Shown here one piece after another: positions 61,420-64,000 of a stretch of DNA of 64,000 nt. Position numbers and translations under genes: made by a program. The stretch spans positions 1 to 64,000 of the forward strand of contig NZ_JAHXYR010000013.1 in assembly GCF_019969845.1 (NCBI RefSeq), in the 5' to 3' direction. Positions within the stretch are counted from its first letter, which is position 1. Every line of letters starts with the position of its first letter. The DNA comes from Sphingobacterium sp. GVS05A. Its GTDB lineage: Bacteria; Bacteroidota; Bacteroidia; Sphingobacteriales; Sphingobacteriaceae. The notes under the pieces were generated by a model. It had not been told where the DNA came from and did not search any database. It saw only the letters and a program-made list of their open reading frames with translations.

Positions 61420-62502
61420 ATGAAAAGAGTATTTATGCTCGTTAATTTGGCTATGGTATTATGCCAAATTGGGTGTACTTCCAAAAAGGAAGAGAAAGAA
61501 GAAAAGGAAAAATTCAATGTTACCTCTCCTGTACAGGTCGATACAACAATCCGCAAGGATTTTGTTTCTCAGATTAAATCTTTTCGTAATATCGAATTAC
61601 GTGCACAGGAGAAGGGATACCTGGAGCAGATTTTTGTCGACGAGGGACAATTTGTGCACAAAGGACAGCTTCTGTTTCGCATTATGCCCAAAATGTATGA
61701 AGCAGAGTTTAGAAAATCTATGGCGGAAGTGAATGTCGCCGAGATTGAAGTGCAGAACACCAAGAGCTTAGCCGATAAAAATGTCGTATCCCCCAACGAA
61801 CTTGCTATGGCGAAAGCAAAACTGGAGCAAGCCAAGGCGGCTTCCGCAATTGCCAAACTGCACCTTTCTTTTACAGAAATAAGAGCACCATTTGATGGTA
61901 CAATTGACCGTATCCCGCTAAAATTAGGAAGTTTGGTGGATGAGGGCGAGTTATTGACAAGCCTCTCCGACAATAGCCAAATGCTGGTATACTTCAATGT
62001 GTCGGAACCAGAGTACCTGAATTATCAGACAAACGTGAGTAAACGCGGAGATACCCATGTTGGATTATTGCTTGCCAATAACGAATTGCTTCCAGAACAT
62101 GGGGTGGTTGAAACCATAGAGAGTGAATTTGACAGCGAAACTGGTAACATTGCCTTTAGGGCGAGATTTCCAAATCCCAATCGATTATTGAAACATGGTG
62201 AAAGTGGTAAAGTCGTTATGAATTTTCCATTGAAGCAGGCATTGATTATCCCACAAAAGGCAACCTACGAGTTACAGGACCGGAAATATGTTTATGTCGT
62301 GGATAAAGCGGGCAAGTTAAAAGCTCGTTATATCACAATTAGCAATTCTCTTCCTGATCTTTATGTGGTCAGCAGTGGACTTCAAAAAGATGATAAATTC
62401 CTATTGGACGGTATACAGAAAGTGAAAGAGGATGAAAAGATCAACTACAGTTTCGTTCAGCCTAAAGATGCCATTTCTAATTTGAAGTTAAAAACAGAAT
62501 AA
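61420..62502 (+). CDS. RND efflux pump periplasmic adaptor (membrane fusion protein), lipoprotein
   Basis: 360 residues. Lipoprotein signal ending at VLCQIGCTSKK. Barrel-sandwich (lipoyl-like) halves flank a short hairpin: ELRAQEKGYLEQIFVDEGQF and ASAIAKLHLSFTEIRAPFDG. The latter is followed by TIDRIPLKLGSLVDEGELLT. The beta-barrel and membrane-proximal domains follow (GVVETIESEFDSETGNIAFR; IPQKATYELQDRKYVYVVDK). It links the inner-membrane pump encoded 22 bases downstream to an outer-membrane channel (not in this window). The coiled-coil hairpin is short. Confidence 0.94.
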   Translation: MKRVFMLVNLAMVLCQIGCTSKKEEKEEKEKFNVTSPVQVDTTIRKDFVSQIKSFRNIELRAQEKGYLEQIFVDEGQFVHKGQLLFRIMPKMYEAEFRKSMAEVNVAEIEVQNTKSLADKNVVSPNELAMAKAKLEQAKAASAIAKLHLSFTEIRAPFDGTIDRIPLKLGSLVDEGELLTSLSDNSQMLVYFNVSEPEYLNYQTNVSKRGDTHVGLLLANNELLPEHGVVETIESEFDSETGNIAFRARFPNPNRLLKHGESGKVVMNFPLKQALIIPQKATYELQDRKYVYVVDKAGKLKARYITISNSLPDLYVVSSGLQKDDKFLLDGIQKVKEDEKINYSFVQPKDAISNLKLKTE

Positions 62503-62524
62503 ATCTCCATACTCTTAATTTACT

Positions 62525-64000
62525 ATGTTTAGTCGTTTTATAAATAGACCTGTACTTTCGATTGTTATATCGCTGATCATTGTGTTTCTGGGGGTTCTTT
62601 CGATGGTACAACTTCCAGTAACTCAATTTCCATCCATATCGCCACCTAAAGTAAACATTACAGCAGAATACCCGGGTGCAAATGGGGAACTCATGATAAA
62701 ATCTGTTATCATTCCACTTGAGCGCGCCATCAATGGGGTGCCGGGAATGAAATATATGGCTTCAGATGCCGGTAACGATGGTGAAGCCAGCATACAGGTG
62801 GTATTCAATCTAGGTACAGATCCAAATCAAGCTTCATTGAACGTGCAGAACCGCGTGGCTTCTGTTGTTAATAAGCTTCCACCTATCGTTGTACGCGAGG
62901 GGGTGAAAATTACAAGGGAAGAATCCAATATGTTGATGTATATCAACCTATATAGCAAGGATAAAGACCTTGATGGAAACTTTATGTATAACTACGCCGA
63001 TATGAATATCGTTTCAGAATTGAGACGTGTAGACGGTGTTGGGGTCGCGAATATTCTTGGAACACGGGAATTGGCGATGCGGATCTGGTTAAAACCTGAT
63101 CGCATGACCGCCTATAAAATATCCGCTGAGGAGGTGATGAAAGCTTTGTCAGAGCAAAGTTTGGAAGCATCTCCGGGCAAGGCCGGTGAGTCTTCCGGGA
63201 TTACTTCACAGTCTTTTGAATATGTCCTGAAATATCCGGGGCGTTTCACAACAACTGAAGGCTATGGTAATATCGTATTACGAACAAATGCAAACGGTGA
63301 AATGTTGCGCTTGCGCGATGTTGCCGATATTAAATTTGGATCCGCCATGTATGATATTTATTCTACATTGAATGGGAAGCCCTCTGCCGCTATTGTCCTG
63401 AAACAATCCTATGGTAGCAATGCTTCTCAGGTAATTCAGGATGTTAAAAATAAAATGAAGGAACTAAAGTCTTCTTTTCCGAAAGGACTGGATTACGAAA
63501 TCAGTTATGATGTTTCTAAATTTTTGGATGCTTCAATGGAAAAGGTTATCCATACCTTAATTGAAGCCTTTATACTGGTGGCGATTGTTGTCTTTTTATT
63601 CCTTGGGGACTGGCGGTCTACCTTGATTCCAACCATTGCCGTACCGGTTTCTTTAGTGGGATCGTTCCTGTTTATGCAGTTTTTTGGTATCACAATCAAC
63701 CTGATCACACTGTTTGCCTTAGTATTGGCGATTGGTGTCGTTGTTGATGATGCCATTGTCGTCATCGAAGCCGTACACGCCAAGATGGAGGAACTGCATA
63801 TTTCAGCCTATAAGGCAACGAAGAAAGCGATGCATGAAATCAGTGGTGCCATTATCGCTATTACATTTCTGATGGCGGCCGTATTTATTCCTGTTGCGTT
63901 TATGTCAGGGCCTGTCGGTATTTTTTACCGCCAGTTCTCCATCACGATGGCGACATCTATTATCCTTTCCGGTGTAGTTGCATTGACGTTGACACCAGCG
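62525..64000 (+). CDS. RND-family multidrug efflux permease (AcrB/MexB type), N-terminal part
   Basis: The first 492 codons of a protein expected to have ~1050 residues; it runs off the window without a stop. It begins MFSRFINRPVLSIVISLIIV, the first membrane helix with the typical F-x-x-R-P. Next come QFPSISPPKVNITAEYPGAN (porter domain) and later LVLAIGVVVDDAIVVIEAVH, with the paired aspartates of proton relay helix 4. It forms a trimeric proton-driven pump with the adaptor upstream. The substrate range cannot be told from sequence. Confidence 0.96.
   Translation, partial: MFSRFINRPVLSIVISLIIVFLGVLSMVQLPVTQFPSISPPKVNITAEYPGANGELMIKSVIIPLERAINGVPGMKYMASDAGNDGEASIQVVFNLGTDPNQASLNVQNRVASVVNKLPPIVVREGVKITREESNMLMYINLYSKDKDLDGNFMYNYADMNIVSELRRVDGVGVANILGTRELAMRIWLKPDRMTAYKISAEEVMKALSEQSLEASPGKAGESSGITSQSFEYVLKYPGRFTTTEGYGNIVLRTNANGEMLRLRDVADIKFGSAMYDIYSTLNGKPSAAIVLKQSYGSNASQVIQDVKNKMKELKSSFPKGLDYEISYDVSKFLDASMEKVIHTLIEAFILVAIVVFLFLGDWRSTLIPTIAVPVSLVGSFLFMQFFGITINLITLFALVLAIGVVVDDAIVVIEAVHAKMEELHISAYKATKKAMHEISGAIIAITFLMAAVFIPVAFMSGPVGIFYRQFSITMATSIILSGVVALTLTPA

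Overview
This 64 kb window looks like a chromosomal segment of a Sphingobacterium-like member of the Bacteroidota. The evidence is a SusC/SusD pair with FecI/FecR-type regulators, TAnnTTTG -7 promoter boxes, rarely any strong Shine-Dalgarno sequence, moderate-to-low GC, and many Bacteroidota-type proteins (large urocanate hydratase, WG-repeat protein, DUF4974 anti-sigma factor). I identified species-level affinity only by impression, not by a search.

Layout. 0-2.2 kb: one end of an IS256-type element, an acidic orphan, an outer-membrane beta-barrel protein, a small orphan and a CsbD-like stress protein. 2.2-6.2 kb: a trehalose operon (fused trehalose-phosphate synthase/phosphatase plus a GH15 hydrolase). 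6.4-7.6 kb: luxS with an abutting nucleosidase gene, the detoxification route for S-adenosylhomocysteine. 7.7-14.9 kb: an ABM monooxygenase, then a LysR regulator divergent from a complete hutH-hutI-hutU-hutG histidine-degradation operon, with a perfect T-N11-A type dyad between them. 15-18.7 kb: acetyltransferase, exonuclease/GIY-YIG fusion, NagX-like membrane acyltransferase. 18.7-25.4 kb: a cell-surface-signalling uptake locus (ECF sigma, FecR, SusC with STN domain, SusD). 26-32 kb: LOG phosphoribohydrolase, recR, an MpaB-like oxygenase with two orphans, an amidohydrolase, a lipoprotein.

32.3-35.6 kb is the most striking part. A leader of about 600 bases contains three clear and one degenerate tandem tRNA-like modules. 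Their order is permuted: T-arm, acceptor stem closed by a GNRA or UUCG tetraloop, then D-arm, with the anticodon-type stem open at the outer ends. This is the topology of bacterial Y RNAs (YrlA). The array is followed by a soluble slipin/SPFH protein, a 12-bp intercistronic hairpin and an RtcB RNA ligase. No Ro60, RtcA, archease or RtcR gene is in the window. I propose that this is an RNA-repair locus in which tRNA mimics resembling tRNAs broken at the anticodon work with RtcB.

35.7-45.5 kb: ClC channel, effector-binding protein, YCII-like protein, DUF4256, DUF808, WG-repeat protein, Qnr-like pentapeptide protein, aconitase. 45.8-49.9 kb: TlpA-like thioredoxin, homoserine O-acyltransferase, small membrane protein, M13 metallopeptidase. 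49.9-55.4 kb: MFS transporter, a 5'-nucleotidase split into two genes in swapped domain order, an Lrp regulator with an EamA exporter, a FUSC-like protein. 55.6-64 kb: a large FAD/Fe-S oxidoreductase, orphan lipoprotein, DUF763 protein, small membrane protein, and an RND efflux adaptor with the start of its pump. Most gene ends carry clear intrinsic terminators, many of them bidirectional between convergent genes.
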